Translations under genes and position numbers: made by a program
Origin: Polynucleobacter sp. TSB-Sco08W16
GTDB taxonomy: Bacteria; Pseudomonadota; Gammaproteobacteria; Burkholderiales; Burkholderiaceae
DNA: 64,000 nucleotides
Assembly (NCBI RefSeq): GCF_018687455.1
Contig: NZ_CP061291.1
Coordinates: 1,426,001 to 1,490,000, forward strand
Reading direction: 5' to 3'
Shown: positions 42,004 to 50,090 of the stretch, piece after piece
Layout: each line of letters starts with the position of its first letter
Position numbering within the stretch: the stretch's first letter is position 1
Notes under the pieces: generated by a model
Database searches by the model: none
Told to the model about the DNA's origin: nothing
Seen by the model: only the letters and a program-made list of their open reading frames with translations

Positions 42004-43113
42004 TCAAACCTGCGCCCAAAAGGCCTTAATTTTTGGCGCCTCTACCTTTGCTCGTTCGTACCCCACTCTTAGAGCGCCTTCAATCTGTCTTGGATCTAGA
42101 AGATTAACTCCAGGAGGGGTTCCAGCAACAATCCAATGCACCTTTGTACCCGTTGCTTGAACGTCTTTAATATTTTGTGCAATCGGATGCGGAATGCTCG
42201 TCAATATCGCACCAGTAACACCATCGGTCAAAGTAATCACTAACGCCCTTTTGGATCCAGCCACAATATCCACATGCGCAGGATTGGAGCAGATACCGCC
42301 ATCCATGACATAACGTTGACCTAATAGTGTTGGACCCCCAATACCGGGCAACGAACTGCTGGCTGCAGCACCATGTGCCAATGGAATATTATTTTTTCTA
42401 GCAACCGCTTGACCAATAATTAAACGCTCGCCTGAATAGCAATCAATCCCAGTTGTAAACATCCGAGCGGTAGGCCAATCTTTTTTACTATCGCCCGTCA
42501 AAAGTGCCGCTAATTTTTCAATATGGTCACTGTTGAGCGTGTTGTCAGCTGCTAAAGCTGCAGCCCCAATAATCTGGCGCGTTTTAATGCTGCCATCACT
42601 TGCACTCATATTGATTTGATCAGCTCGTTGCTGGCTAAGATTGGGGTTTGCTAATGGCGCCATCTTTGCAAAGATTTGCGGGAACTTGCCAAAGAAATCA
42701 AACTCAGCACGAAGGCGGCCGAACTCTCCCGACAAAAGTGAGGAGCCCATATAAGAGCCTGCCGATGTTCCTACAACCATCTCAGGAATATTGGCCATAT
42801 CCAATCCTGCCTCATAAAGGCCATGAAAGAATCCGCAATACCAAGCAATGTAGTACTCACCCCCTCCACCAAGGACCATGGTCCGATCAAGACCTTTTGC
42901 CAATGGTGAAACTGTAGGCTGGGTTGCAATAGGCACCGCCATACCATCCTGAGCAAACAGCTTTTGGGAGATTTGATTTGCCTTGGCTTCTAGCTTAGCC
43001 TCAGAGTTGGTGTGAGCCTGAGCTGTTTGAATACTGAACCCCGAACCGCCAACTGCTGCTGCGGTACCTGCGACTGTAGTTTTCAGAAAATGACGGCGTG
43101 GTTGGTGAGTCAT
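42004..43113 (-). CDS. Tat-exported patatin-like phospholipase
   Basis: Serine lipase of the patatin family, 369 residues, with a classical twin-arginine signal PRRHFLKTTVAGTAAA. The nucleophile elbow is VVGTSAGSYMGSS (GxSxG) and the catalytic Asp is in YVMDGGICSNPAHVDI. The oxyanion loop VLGGGGEYYIAWYCGFFHGL is present. It probably acts on phospholipids in the periplasm. A Bug gene follows about 90 bases further along the same strand. Confidence 0.88.
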   Translation of the reverse strand: MTHQPRRHFLKTTVAGTAAAVGGSGFSIQTAQAHTNSEAKLEAKANQISQKLFAQDGMAVPIATQPTVSPLAKGLDRTMVLGGGGEYYIAWYCGFFHGLYEAGLDMANIPEMVVGTSAGSYMGSSLLSGEFGRLRAEFDFFGKFPQIFAKMAPLANPNLSQQRADQINMSASDGSIKTRQIIGAAALAADNTLNSDHIEKLAALLTGDSKKDWPTARMFTTGIDCYSGERLIIGQAVARKNNIPLAHGAAASSSLPGIGGPTLLGQRYVMDGGICSNPAHVDIVAGSKRALVITLTDGVTGAILTSIPHPIAQNIKDVQATGTKVHWIVAGTPPGVNLLDPRQIEGALRVGYERAKVEAPKIKAFWAQV

Positions 43114-43299
43114 GACTGCCTTTCTTAATGAGCTTTGTTTTACATTACTTTACAAGCGAACTATGCCTGGCCCAATAAGACAAAACCCTCGCCATAAAGG
43201 ATAGAGCCAGCAGTACTGCAAAGGCTGGTATAGCTGCCTTTCTATAGATAGATTGAATACTCTCAATCACAACTGTAGAGTTTAGGGAATAATGATGCA

Positions 43300-44907
43300 A
43301 TGAGCGCTGATTCCCTGCTACCCACCAAGCTTCCCGTATGGCTTGAGCCCTTAAAGATTCCCGTCTTCCGAGCACTATGGTCGACCTGGCTGGTGGCCAA
43401 TATATGTATGTACACCAATGATGTAGCAGCAGCCTGGATGATGACGTCCCTAACGACATCTGCAACCCTAATTGCTCTGGTTCAAACTGCCGCTAACTTA
43501 CCGGTATTAATGTTTGGCCTTCCTAGCGGAGCGCTGGCAGATATCCTCAATAGAAAACACTTCTTAGTATTTACTCAGCTATGGCTTGCAATTAATGCAA
43601 CCTTACTTTTTCTATCTGCCGTATTTAATCTCCTAGATCCAATATTCTTGCTATTACTCACTTTTATTAATGGTATTGGCTTAGCAATGCGCTGGCCAGT
43701 GTATGCCGCCATCGTTCCAGATTTAGTCCCTCGCGACACTTTGCATCTGGCACTTGGACTTAATTCCATCGCCATGAATGCCTCACGTATTCTTGGCCCA
43801 CTCGTTGCCGGCCTCATCATTGCATCGGTAGGCACTGAATATGTATTTGCCTTAAATATGATTCTGTCATTAGCCATGACTGCGATTGTCTTGCGTTGGA
43901 AAAATCAGAGTTATATCTCCACCTTGCCAGGAGAGCGGTTCTTTGGTGCGATGCGAGTTGGCGCCCAATATATTCGCCAATCTAAGCCTATGCGATCGAT
44001 TCTGATTCGATCATTTTTGTTTTATATGCAGTCGTCTAGTCTGCTGGCGCTATTACCAGTGATCGCAAAATCCCACTTTGGCGGAGATGCCAACACATTT
44101 ACCTTGCTACTCTCTTGCCTTGGTTTTGGCGCCATCATTGTCGGCTCTCAACTGCAGTACTTGCGGGAGAAATTTACACCGCAGCAAATGGCAAGTTACG
44201 GAATCATTTTTCTCTCTATCAGCTCAGCTGGCGTAGTGCTCGCACCCAATCTTTGGTATGCAGCACCGATCATGATTGTGAGCGGCATGTCTTGGTTTAG
44301 TGTTGGCAATACCTTAAGCACCACCTCTCAACTCTCTCTACCAAATTGGATTAGGGCTCGTGGCATGTCTTTCTACCAAATGAGTCTGATGGGTGGAAGC
44401 GCGCTTGGTGCAGTTGTATGGGGAAAAATTACTAATTCAACTGATGTAACAACGGGCATAGTAGCAAGCGCCATTTTTGGCATCATCGCCCTATTATTAA
44501 TACGCAAACACCGCATTCATGGTCATGAGGTGGAAGATCTCACACCAGTATGCCCAATAGAACGCCCACACCCCTCGAGAGATATTGATCTGGATGAGGG
44601 CCCAGTCATGATCTCAGTCGAATACCATATTCACAAAGAACAGGTGGAGCATTTCAGAAAATTGATGGCAAAGACTAGACGTTCGCGTCTAAAGCAAGGG
44701 GCGCTATCTTGGAGCCTCTTTGAGGATGCTGAGCATGCAGGAAAATTTTTAGAATATTTCGTATTTGAAACCTGGGCAGACTACTTAAGACGTTTTGATC
44801 GATTCACGGCTGATGACTTACTCATGCAAGAAGAGCGCCATCGCTTTCACATTGATTCAAGCCCACCCAAGCTGACTAGGCGTATTGCTACCCAATTGAA
44901 GCAATAG
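43300..44907 (+). CDS. MFS transporter (EntS-like) with C-terminal ABM-like domain
   Basis: Fusion protein of 535 residues. The N-terminal 410 residues form a twelve-helix MFS permease of the DUF894/EntS exporter type, with LPSGALADILNRKHFLVFTQ as the MFS motif. The C-terminal about 110 residues, starting ISVEYHIHKEQVEHFRKLM, form an antibiotic-biosynthesis-monooxygenase-like ferredoxin fold that ends WADYLRRFDRFTADDL. The ABM part probably binds a small ligand and lacks obvious monooxygenase residues. No siderophore genes are nearby. The gene is divergent from the patatin. Confidence 0.85.
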   Translation: MSADSLLPTKLPVWLEPLKIPVFRALWSTWLVANICMYTNDVAAAWMMTSLTTSATLIALVQTAANLPVLMFGLPSGALADILNRKHFLVFTQLWLAINATLLFLSAVFNLLDPIFLLLLTFINGIGLAMRWPVYAAIVPDLVPRDTLHLALGLNSIAMNASRILGPLVAGLIIASVGTEYVFALNMILSLAMTAIVLRWKNQSYISTLPGERFFGAMRVGAQYIRQSKPMRSILIRSFLFYMQSSSLLALLPVIAKSHFGGDANTFTLLLSCLGFGAIIVGSQLQYLREKFTPQQMASYGIIFLSISSAGVVLAPNLWYAAPIMIVSGMSWFSVGNTLSTTSQLSLPNWIRARGMSFYQMSLMGGSALGAVVWGKITNSTDVTTGIVASAIFGIIALLLIRKHRIHGHEVEDLTPVCPIERPHPSRDIDLDEGPVMISVEYHIHKEQVEHFRKLMAKTRRSRLKQGALSWSLFEDAEHAGKFLEYFVFETWADYLRRFDRFTADDLLMQEERHRFHIDSSPPKLTRRIATQLKQ

Positions 44908-44918
44908 GCCCCAAGCGC

Positions 44919-46232
44919 TTAACTTGGGAGTTGCGCGGCCAGATCACAATTGTTGGTGGCGGGCTTACCAGCTAAGCGATCCTTAATCCATGGCAGATAA
45001 AAAGGCTTTGAGGCCCCAGGTGTAGTGAAGTGCGATTGATTGCCTGGCAATTCAACCCGATTCACATTACCGCCCATTTTGCACATCTGCTCTTGGTAGA
45101 GCTTACCCATGATTGGAGGATTGGTCGTATCTTTATTTCCCCAATAAATGACTACTGGTGCAATAGGCTTGATGGGGTTGACGCTACCATTAACCATGGT
45201 CTTGGTCCACTCCAAGGGATTATTGATTTGCGGTTTCAAGAGTGTTTTGTACTGTGTACCAAAGTTGAAATTTAGCGTGTCTGCAAAAGCATGCATACAC
45301 TTATTACTAATAACCTCATCCAGAACTTTAGCGCCATCATCGGTAAAGATGTCCGTTAACTTTAATTTTGAATTAGCGGCCTGCACTCCCCACATGCTCA
45401 TTGCCATGTGAGAAAAATCAAAGACATTACCAGTAAACATCTGAATCAATCCACTCAGAGACTTTTGCGCGCTAGCCTGATCGACTGTAGCTCCAGGCAA
45501 CATGATGGCAATATCGTCAGGAGCCAGAGCCACGGAACCAACTAATTCAAGGTTGTCAGCAGCTGTACCCTTTTTCGAGAAATACTCTGGCATGCTCGCT
45601 GCTGCCACTGCTACGCCACCGCCTTGCGACCAACCATAGACAATGGTTTTCTTGCCGGCGCCAGTTTCTTTCATGAAGCTGGCCGCTCTAGCAGCATCAA
45701 TCGTATCCATAGAGTTTGTGGAAGCGAGAGCGTATTGATGCCTTCCCCCACCACCCTGACCCTGATAGTCGGTTGCAACGACTACATAGCCTTCTTGAAT
45801 AAATTCTTCAACAGCAGGGATTCCATAATCCGTCCAAGAGTTTCCGCCAATTAAAAAATATTCATTGAGCGGGACTACAGGGTCCAGAACCTGTGATGGG
45901 CCGCAATTTTGAGCAGCACCTGTTGTCCCATGCGCCCAAGTCATGATGGGCCTACCCTCTTTGGGTGCCACTCCTTTTGGGGCAACTACTAGGCCAGTGA
46001 CAATTGTTTTCTTGCCACCAAAATCCGAAGAAATGTACGCAATCCTCCATGCCTGAGCACCCTTTACCGAGGTTTGAACAGACTCTTTCTTGATTACCTG
46101 ACCCAATTGACCGCTTGGGGTCATGTTCTGGAGGGATGCATAGAATGGAGCAACAGGAGGATTAGCAAAAACAGTAGAAGAATTTGCTCCTACAAAGATA
46201 CCCAGAATCAAAATGGAAATTAGTTTTTTCAT
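44919..46232 (-). CDS. Secreted alpha/beta-hydrolase lipase (LIP family)
   Basis: Secretory lipase of 437 residues with a signal peptide (ending SSTVFA). The nucleophile motif is YGWSQGGGVAVAAA (GxSxG), the catalytic Asp is likely in VVIYWGNKDTTNPP and the His in LPGNQSHFTTPG. AHGTTGAAQNCGPS forms the oxyanion region. It resembles the LIP/secretory lipase group found in many betaproteobacteria. ATG at 46232 is preferred over the in-frame TTG nine bases upstream. Confidence 0.85.
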   Translation of the reverse strand: MKKLISILILGIFVGANSSTVFANPPVAPFYASLQNMTPSGQLGQVIKKESVQTSVKGAQAWRIAYISSDFGGKKTIVTGLVVAPKGVAPKEGRPIMTWAHGTTGAAQNCGPSQVLDPVVPLNEYFLIGGNSWTDYGIPAVEEFIQEGYVVVATDYQGQGGGGRHQYALASTNSMDTIDAARAASFMKETGAGKKTIVYGWSQGGGVAVAAASMPEYFSKKGTAADNLELVGSVALAPDDIAIMLPGATVDQASAQKSLSGLIQMFTGNVFDFSHMAMSMWGVQAANSKLKLTDIFTDDGAKVLDEVISNKCMHAFADTLNFNFGTQYKTLLKPQINNPLEWTKTMVNGSVNPIKPIAPVVIYWGNKDTTNPPIMGKLYQEQMCKMGGNVNRVELPGNQSHFTTPGASKPFYLPWIKDRLAGKPATNNCDLAAQLPS

Positions 46233-46339
46233 GGCTTGCAATTAAGTTATTGAGATGGCCTGCTGATAACTATTACTATACCCAAACCGAAAATGCACAT
46301 CAAATAAAGCATGCTATTCAATCGATGCTGGTTGGGTAG

Positions 46340-47035
46340 CTAATTATTGCAATTCCATACTGTAAAAGCAGCCTCAGGGCTCTGGGGACTAACAAGCACG
46401 ATATATCGACCAGAAGACTCTTGAGCGACCAAGACTCCGTAATCATTTAAACCCTGAGAATTAGCAATCTTTTGAGCGACACCCCAAACCTGATCAAGAT
46501 TTTGAACATACGCATGGGAATAGTCAGAAAATGTAGCGCGTGCATTTTTATCCAACCTGAGAATATGCACATGCAGTTGATTCTGTGATCGTTCTGATTT
46601 GGGATTGACTACCAATGCCAGTGATTCTGGCTCAATACGCTCCAGGCCGATGACCCAAGCAAATTGCCAGATATCCTCTTCTCGATTAGGATCCTCAATA
46701 CCAGTGATGACATCACTAGGTATCGCCAGCCCATGAACAAAGCTAGCCGGACAACCGCACATCTTAATATCTCTGATTGCGGTATATTTTTTATTGAGCG
46801 CCCAAACTTCGTTGGTTTTCTTGCACTCTGAAATATTTCCACAGCCTGCATCCGCTCTTGGCAGCATACAGTTAGAGCAGTAATTAGTTTTGGATGGATC
46901 AACACACTGAGTGGCAATGTGCAAAAGAATATCGCTTCTAGCGACAGTAGCTGAGGCGCCTGGGTATGAAATTCCAAAGGCTAGGAATAAGGAAGCTAAA
47001 ACTTTGATAGCCACTCGGCCACTCTTAACGATCAA
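46340..47035 (-). CDS. Secreted CDP-diacylglycerol pyrophosphatase (Cdh)-like protein
   Basis: Exported protein of 231 residues with a signal peptide (ending PGASA). It shows the Cdh pattern: a cysteine-containing opening (ATQCVDPSKTNYC), a block FVHGLAIPSDVITGIEDP, WQFAWVIGLERIEPESLALVVNPKSERSQNQLHVHILR and GVLVAQESSGRYIVLVSP. The QLHVHI element is a HIT-like H-x-H-x-H site. Eight Cys residues are unusually many and suggest disulfides. The ATG overlaps the stop of the short upstream gene by four bases. Assigned by recalled similarity to E. coli Cdh. Confidence 0.72.
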   Translation of the reverse strand: MIVKSGRVAIKVLASLFLAFGISYPGASATVARSDILLHIATQCVDPSKTNYCSNCMLPRADAGCGNISECKKTNEVWALNKKYTAIRDIKMCGCPASFVHGLAIPSDVITGIEDPNREEDIWQFAWVIGLERIEPESLALVVNPKSERSQNQLHVHILRLDKNARATFSDYSHAYVQNLDQVWGVAQKIANSQGLNDYGVLVAQESSGRYIVLVSPQSPEAAFTVWNCNN

Positions 47036-47274
47036 CTTTCCTCCAATAACTCCAAATCTAGCAAGAGTCCTGATTCGGCATCTGCCAACTCTGCATACTC
47101 TACCGCATTCATTTGATCATCGAAAGAAAGTTGGGCAAATCGCTCCGCCACTTCAAAGTTGTTTTCCCTGTAATTATCCAAGGCTAATAACTGATTCCAG
47201 GCCGCTTTTTGAAAATACTCCGCAGCCATTCTTCTAAAGTTAATGACCTTGTCATTTAAGTGTTGATCTGTCAT
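47032..47274 (-). CDS. Small helical hypothetical protein, DUF4167-like or unnamed
   Basis: Protein of 80 residues from the ATG at 47274, selected for the very strong GGAGGAG seven bases upstream. It is predicted to be all alpha-helix, with aromatic and acidic residues (NFRRMAAEYFQKAAWNQLLALDNYRENNFEVAERFAQLS) and a Leu-rich acidic end. I do not recognise the family. Its stop overlaps the start of the Cdh-like gene by four bases, so the two are coupled. A 10-bp inverted repeat lies about 90 bases upstream. Confidence 0.6.
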   Translation of the reverse strand: MTDQHLNDKVINFRRMAAEYFQKAAWNQLLALDNYRENNFEVAERFAQLSFDDQMNAVEYAELADAESGLLLDLELLEES

Positions 47275-47360
47275 GTTGATGCTCCTCCAATTTTGCATTG
47301 AACTCGACTGAAATGCTCTACCTTTCATGTGACATCTTTATGAATTTTTTCATCACTTTT

Positions 47361-47400
47361 TGTCATATTTAAGCTTGAGATAAAAGGCTCAAATATGACA
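47361..47400. repeat. Long inverted repeat in the 250-base intergenic region
   Basis: Perfect 10-bp arms TGTCATATTT (47361-47370) and AAATATGACA (47391-47400), 20 bases apart, with inner pairing of GAG and CTC. It lies between the divergent genes at 47274 and 47579. No terminator T-run follows. The rest of 47275-47578 holds no gene I can support. Confidence 0.5.
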
Positions 47401-47578
47401 ATTTCACCTATTAAAATTTATCAAAAAATAATTTTGGAAGCGATAGACAAGTCACACTAAAACGCGAAGAATGCAATCTACTTATGGGAGATGTGGATCA
47501 ATTCGGATTGCTACTGGTTGCGATTCGTTTGTTCCAACAGCCCATAGGTAACCATCTGATTGATATAGGGAGAGCTCT

Positions 47579-47758
47579 ATGACTACCTTTACTACTGAAG
47601 ATCGCGAGCTGGTTGAAAAAGAACCGATTCCTTTTTATGGCAATTGCCATTTAACCGATCCGACTTCAAAAAGCACGGATGCACTTCTGCATCCGATACT
47701 GAAGAAAATTAAAGTGGAATATCGAATCGATGATAGCAGCGAGGATTTAGAGGACTAG
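47579..47758 (+). CDS. Small acidic hypothetical protein (59 residues)
   Basis: Open reading frame with ATG preceded by AGGGAGAG at a good distance. The product starts MTTFTTEDRELVEKEPIPFYG and ends with a run of acidic residues (DDSSEDLED); it has no signal peptide, no membrane helix and a single Cys. No similarity is recognised. A short in-frame-unrelated ORF (47484-47582) overlaps its start. Codon use looks ordinary. It is convergent with the small secreted protein copy B. Confidence 0.55.
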   Translation: MTTFTTEDRELVEKEPIPFYGNCHLTDPTSKSTDALLHPILKKIKVEYRIDDSSEDLED

Positions 47759-47784
47759 GCTTTAATACATAGTCCTCCATTGAA

Positions 47785-48132
47785 TTAGTTTGATGTACCG
47801 GTGGTGTAATCAAACACTGGCTTAGAGCTGACAGCCACGCCTCTGAGGGCAATGCTATGGATAGTCTCAATCTCGTGTGACACTCCCTCTTGTGTCATGC
47901 CAAGGACCTTCTTTGCCTCAAGGGTGGCTATTTGAATCTTTTCATCCAAGGTTTGTAACTTTGGATTGAATGCATTTGGCAGATGGTGCGGATTATTTGC
48001 CTCTGCTGAAGCATCCGGAATATTTGCTTGAACCTGAGTTACAGCTAAGCCAATTCCTAGGCAACTTGCAGCAATCATGATGAAGCAGAAATGCGGTCTA
48101 CGGCCCATGAAATTTTTAATAAGCGTTTTCAT
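47785..48132 (-). CDS. Small secreted protein, unrecognised family (copy B)
   Basis: Protein of 115 residues from the ATG at 48132 (MKTLIKNFMGRR), preceded by an AAGAAAAG region; a further in-frame start at 48177 exists. Signal-like hydrophobic segment at residues 14-32, then NNPHHLPNAFNPKL, an acidic helical part with ETIHSIALRG, and the end FDYTTGTSN. It is paralogous to copy A at 27659-27979, sharing the NNPH-x-x-PN-x-FNP-x-L motif and the last eight residues. Function unknown. Confidence 0.72.
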   Translation of the reverse strand: MKTLIKNFMGRRPHFCFIMIAASCLGIGLAVTQVQANIPDASAEANNPHHLPNAFNPKLQTLDEKIQIATLEAKKVLGMTQEGVSHEIETIHSIALRGVAVSSKPVFDYTTGTSN

Positions 48133-48311
48133 CTTTTCTTTACCCTTTATATGATTTAGAAATAAATTTCTGCTCAATCAATGTAAGAGGGAGATAAGTC
48201 AATCTGATGAAGATTTCATGACAAGTTAGTACATACTGTTACTGAATATGCGTTCAGCACCAGATCATCCATCCAGCGGAAAAAATATTTTTCAGTTATA
48301 AAGACAGCTGT

Positions 48312-48386
48312 GGCGGAATGGCAGAGTGGTTATGCATGAGATTGCAAATCTCATTACCCTGGTTCGATTCTAGGCTTCCGCCTCCA
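48312..48386 (+). tRNA. tRNA-Cys (anticodon GCA), slightly irregular
   Basis: Acceptor stem GGCGGAA / TTCCGCC, discriminator T, encoded CCA, D-loop with AGTGGTTA, anticodon stem TGAGA / TCTCA with loop TTGCAAA (anticodon GCA), and T-loop TTCGATT between CCTGG and CTAGG. One base (C) is inserted between the T-stem and the 3' acceptor strand compared with typical tRNA-Cys, and the T-stem has a G-T pair. Total length is 75 bases with CCA, one more than E. coli tRNA-Cys. Confidence 0.9.
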
Positions 48387-48407
48387 ATCTCATTTGGGCT
48401 TATGGCC

Positions 48408-49061
48408 TTATGACAGTAAGTGCCCCGTCTTTACAAAGATAGTGCAACCCTCTTTACTGAAAGGCTGATGTAGACTCATATGAGGGCTTCTAATCCATGA
48501 ACCTGCAGGGTAGCAGCCATGCTCATCTTCAAATACGCCATCAACAACAAAGATTTCCTCGCCGCCATAATGTTTGTGTGGATTGAAATAGGTTTGAGGA
48601 GCCCAGCGTACTAAAGTCGATCCACTTCCCTGCTGCATCAGCGGCATGACTGTAAGACCAGGGACCATGCCTTGATACCAAGGTGCTTTTGTGGTGTCAA
48701 TAATTTCTCGCTCGACCTGTTCTGGACCAAGGTGTCTGAGCTTAACAAACAGCGTACAGCCAGATTGGCTATAGGGTGCATGCGATGAACCCGGCGGATT
48801 CATGATGTAGGTGCCAGCTTGATAGTCACCAGTTTCGTCACTGAAGACACCCTCTAAAACAAGAATCTCTTCACCAAACTCGTGGGTATGTGTTGGAAAT
48901 TTGGAGCCGGGCTGGTAACGAACAATTGAGGTTGCTTTTGCTACCTCATCACCCATGCGATCGAGCATGCGTCTTTCAATCCCGAATTCAGGACTAGGCT
49001 CCCAAGGTAAGTCATGGTGATTAATGACAACTCGCTTACTGTAATCGGCATGGATATTCAT
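48408..49061 (-). CDS. Tandem ChrR-type cupin protein
   Basis: Protein of 217 residues built from two cupin repeats of the ChrR (anti-sigma factor) cupin family. First repeat: THTHEFGEEILVLEGVFSDE with NPPGSSHAPYS; second: PHKHYGGEEIFVVDGVFEDEHG with RSPHMSLHQPFS. Each repeat has the HxH-x3-E metal motif. There is no zinc-binding anti-sigma N-terminal domain, so it is not ChrR itself; it is probably a metal-dependent sensor or enzyme. Start at 49061 (MNIHADY) preferred to 49070. It ends 21 bases after the tRNA gene in convergent orientation. Confidence 0.86.
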   Translation of the reverse strand: MNIHADYSKRVVINHHDLPWEPSPEFGIERRMLDRMGDEVAKATSIVRYQPGSKFPTHTHEFGEEILVLEGVFSDETGDYQAGTYIMNPPGSSHAPYSQSGCTLFVKLRHLGPEQVEREIIDTTKAPWYQGMVPGLTVMPLMQQGSGSTLVRWAPQTYFNPHKHYGGEEIFVVDGVFEDEHGCYPAGSWIRSPHMSLHQPFSKEGCTIFVKTGHLLS

Positions 49062-49132
49062 TGATTGCAATTCAAATATAGGAAAACAAGGCTAAGGATA
49101 GCAAGCCTATTGAATGTGCGCTTGAAGTCAAA

Positions 49133-49156
49133 GCCCCCACTATTTCCAGTGAGGGC
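49133..49156 (-). terminator. Probable terminator of the FAH-BKACE catabolic operon
   Basis: Minus-strand stem GCCCTCACT-GGAAAT-AGTGGGGGC (nine pairs, one G-T), followed by TTTGACTT. It lies about 20 bases after the FAH stop codon at 49177. The U-tract is short, so termination may be partial. Confidence 0.65.
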
Positions 49157-49176
49157 CCCTATTCCTCTGAAGATTA

Positions 49177-50046
49177 TTACGTCTGATCCTCTATCGAATT
49201 ACGCAATACGCCAATATTTTCGATTTCAATTTCGCAGATGTCGCCAGACTTCATGAATACTGGTGGAGTTCTAGCATAGCCTACTCCTGCAGGCGTTCCT
49301 GTAATCACTACATCACCAGGCTCCAAGGTCATGCATTCTGTTATTAAGACAATGGTTTCTACGACATCCCATAAGAAATCCTTGGTATTTGCATTCTGCA
49401 TTACTGCGCCATTTAATCTTGACTGAATTTGTAGGCCATGTGCGCCCAGCGGCAATTCATCTGGCGTTACCAGCCATGGACCAAATCCTCCGGTCTGATC
49501 AAAGTTTTTACCTATAGTCCATTGGGTTGTTTTGCGCTGGTAATCTCTTAAGCTAGCATCATTAAAGATACTGTAGCCAGCGATACAATCCAGCGCGTTT
49601 TCTCTGGTTAAATTACGCCCCTTTTTACCAACAACAAAGGCCAACTCAGCTTCATAATCTAACTTATCGGATACCTTAGGCCTAATGATCCTAGCCTGAT
49701 GTGAGGCAAGCGAACTAGGGCCTCGTAGAAAAAAGCTTGGATAGTCTGGCCGAGCATTGCCGCCCTCTTTAGCATGGTCAGCATAGTTCAAACCCATGCA
49801 AACTATTTTTCCAGGACGATCAATCAAAATATCAAACTGAATATCAGCAATATTTTTGATGACAGCATTCGGATTAGAAAGTGCTTCTTTTGCTTTTGTA
49901 AACTGAGGGTCTATCGCAATCAGACCGTACAAATCTGCTGGAATACTTGAGTTCGTAGCACATAAATCTACAAATTCATTCGAATCTTTCTTGCAAAGAA
50001 CACCGATACTTTTTCTACCGTTTTGAATAAAGCTAAATAATCTCAT
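49177..50046 (-). CDS. Fumarylacetoacetate hydrolase family protein
   Basis: FAH-fold enzyme of 289 residues that hydrolyses C-C bonds or decarboxylates oxo-acids. The metal triad is seen as DYEAELAFVVG (E-x-E) and the Asp in SIFNDASLRDYQ, and the active-site stretch is CMGLNYADHAKEGG. VIITGTPAGVGYARTPP is the closing motif. It is the last gene of the operon running from BKACE to FAH, so it may act on a product of the enolase-superfamily or SDR steps. Confidence 0.9.
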   Translation of the reverse strand: MRLFSFIQNGRKSIGVLCKKDSNEFVDLCATNSSIPADLYGLIAIDPQFTKAKEALSNPNAVIKNIADIQFDILIDRPGKIVCMGLNYADHAKEGGNARPDYPSFFLRGPSSLASHQARIIRPKVSDKLDYEAELAFVVGKKGRNLTRENALDCIAGYSIFNDASLRDYQRKTTQWTIGKNFDQTGGFGPWLVTPDELPLGAHGLQIQSRLNGAVMQNANTKDFLWDVVETIVLITECMTLEPGDVVITGTPAGVGYARTPPVFMKSGDICEIEIENIGVLRNSIEDQT

Positions 50047-50090
50047 AGTCTCTTTCTATATTATTTTTGAGTCCGGTCTCCTCCTTCGAA

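Noticed and set aside
44909..44930. Hairpin CCCAAG-CGCTTAA-CTTGGG between convergent genes
   Set aside because: It overlaps the end of the lipase coding region and has no T-run, so it was not called a terminator.
47484..47582. 32-codon frame overlapping the start of the small acidic ORF
   Set aside because: No ribosome site; kept only as a possible leader peptide in the finding on the 59-residue protein.
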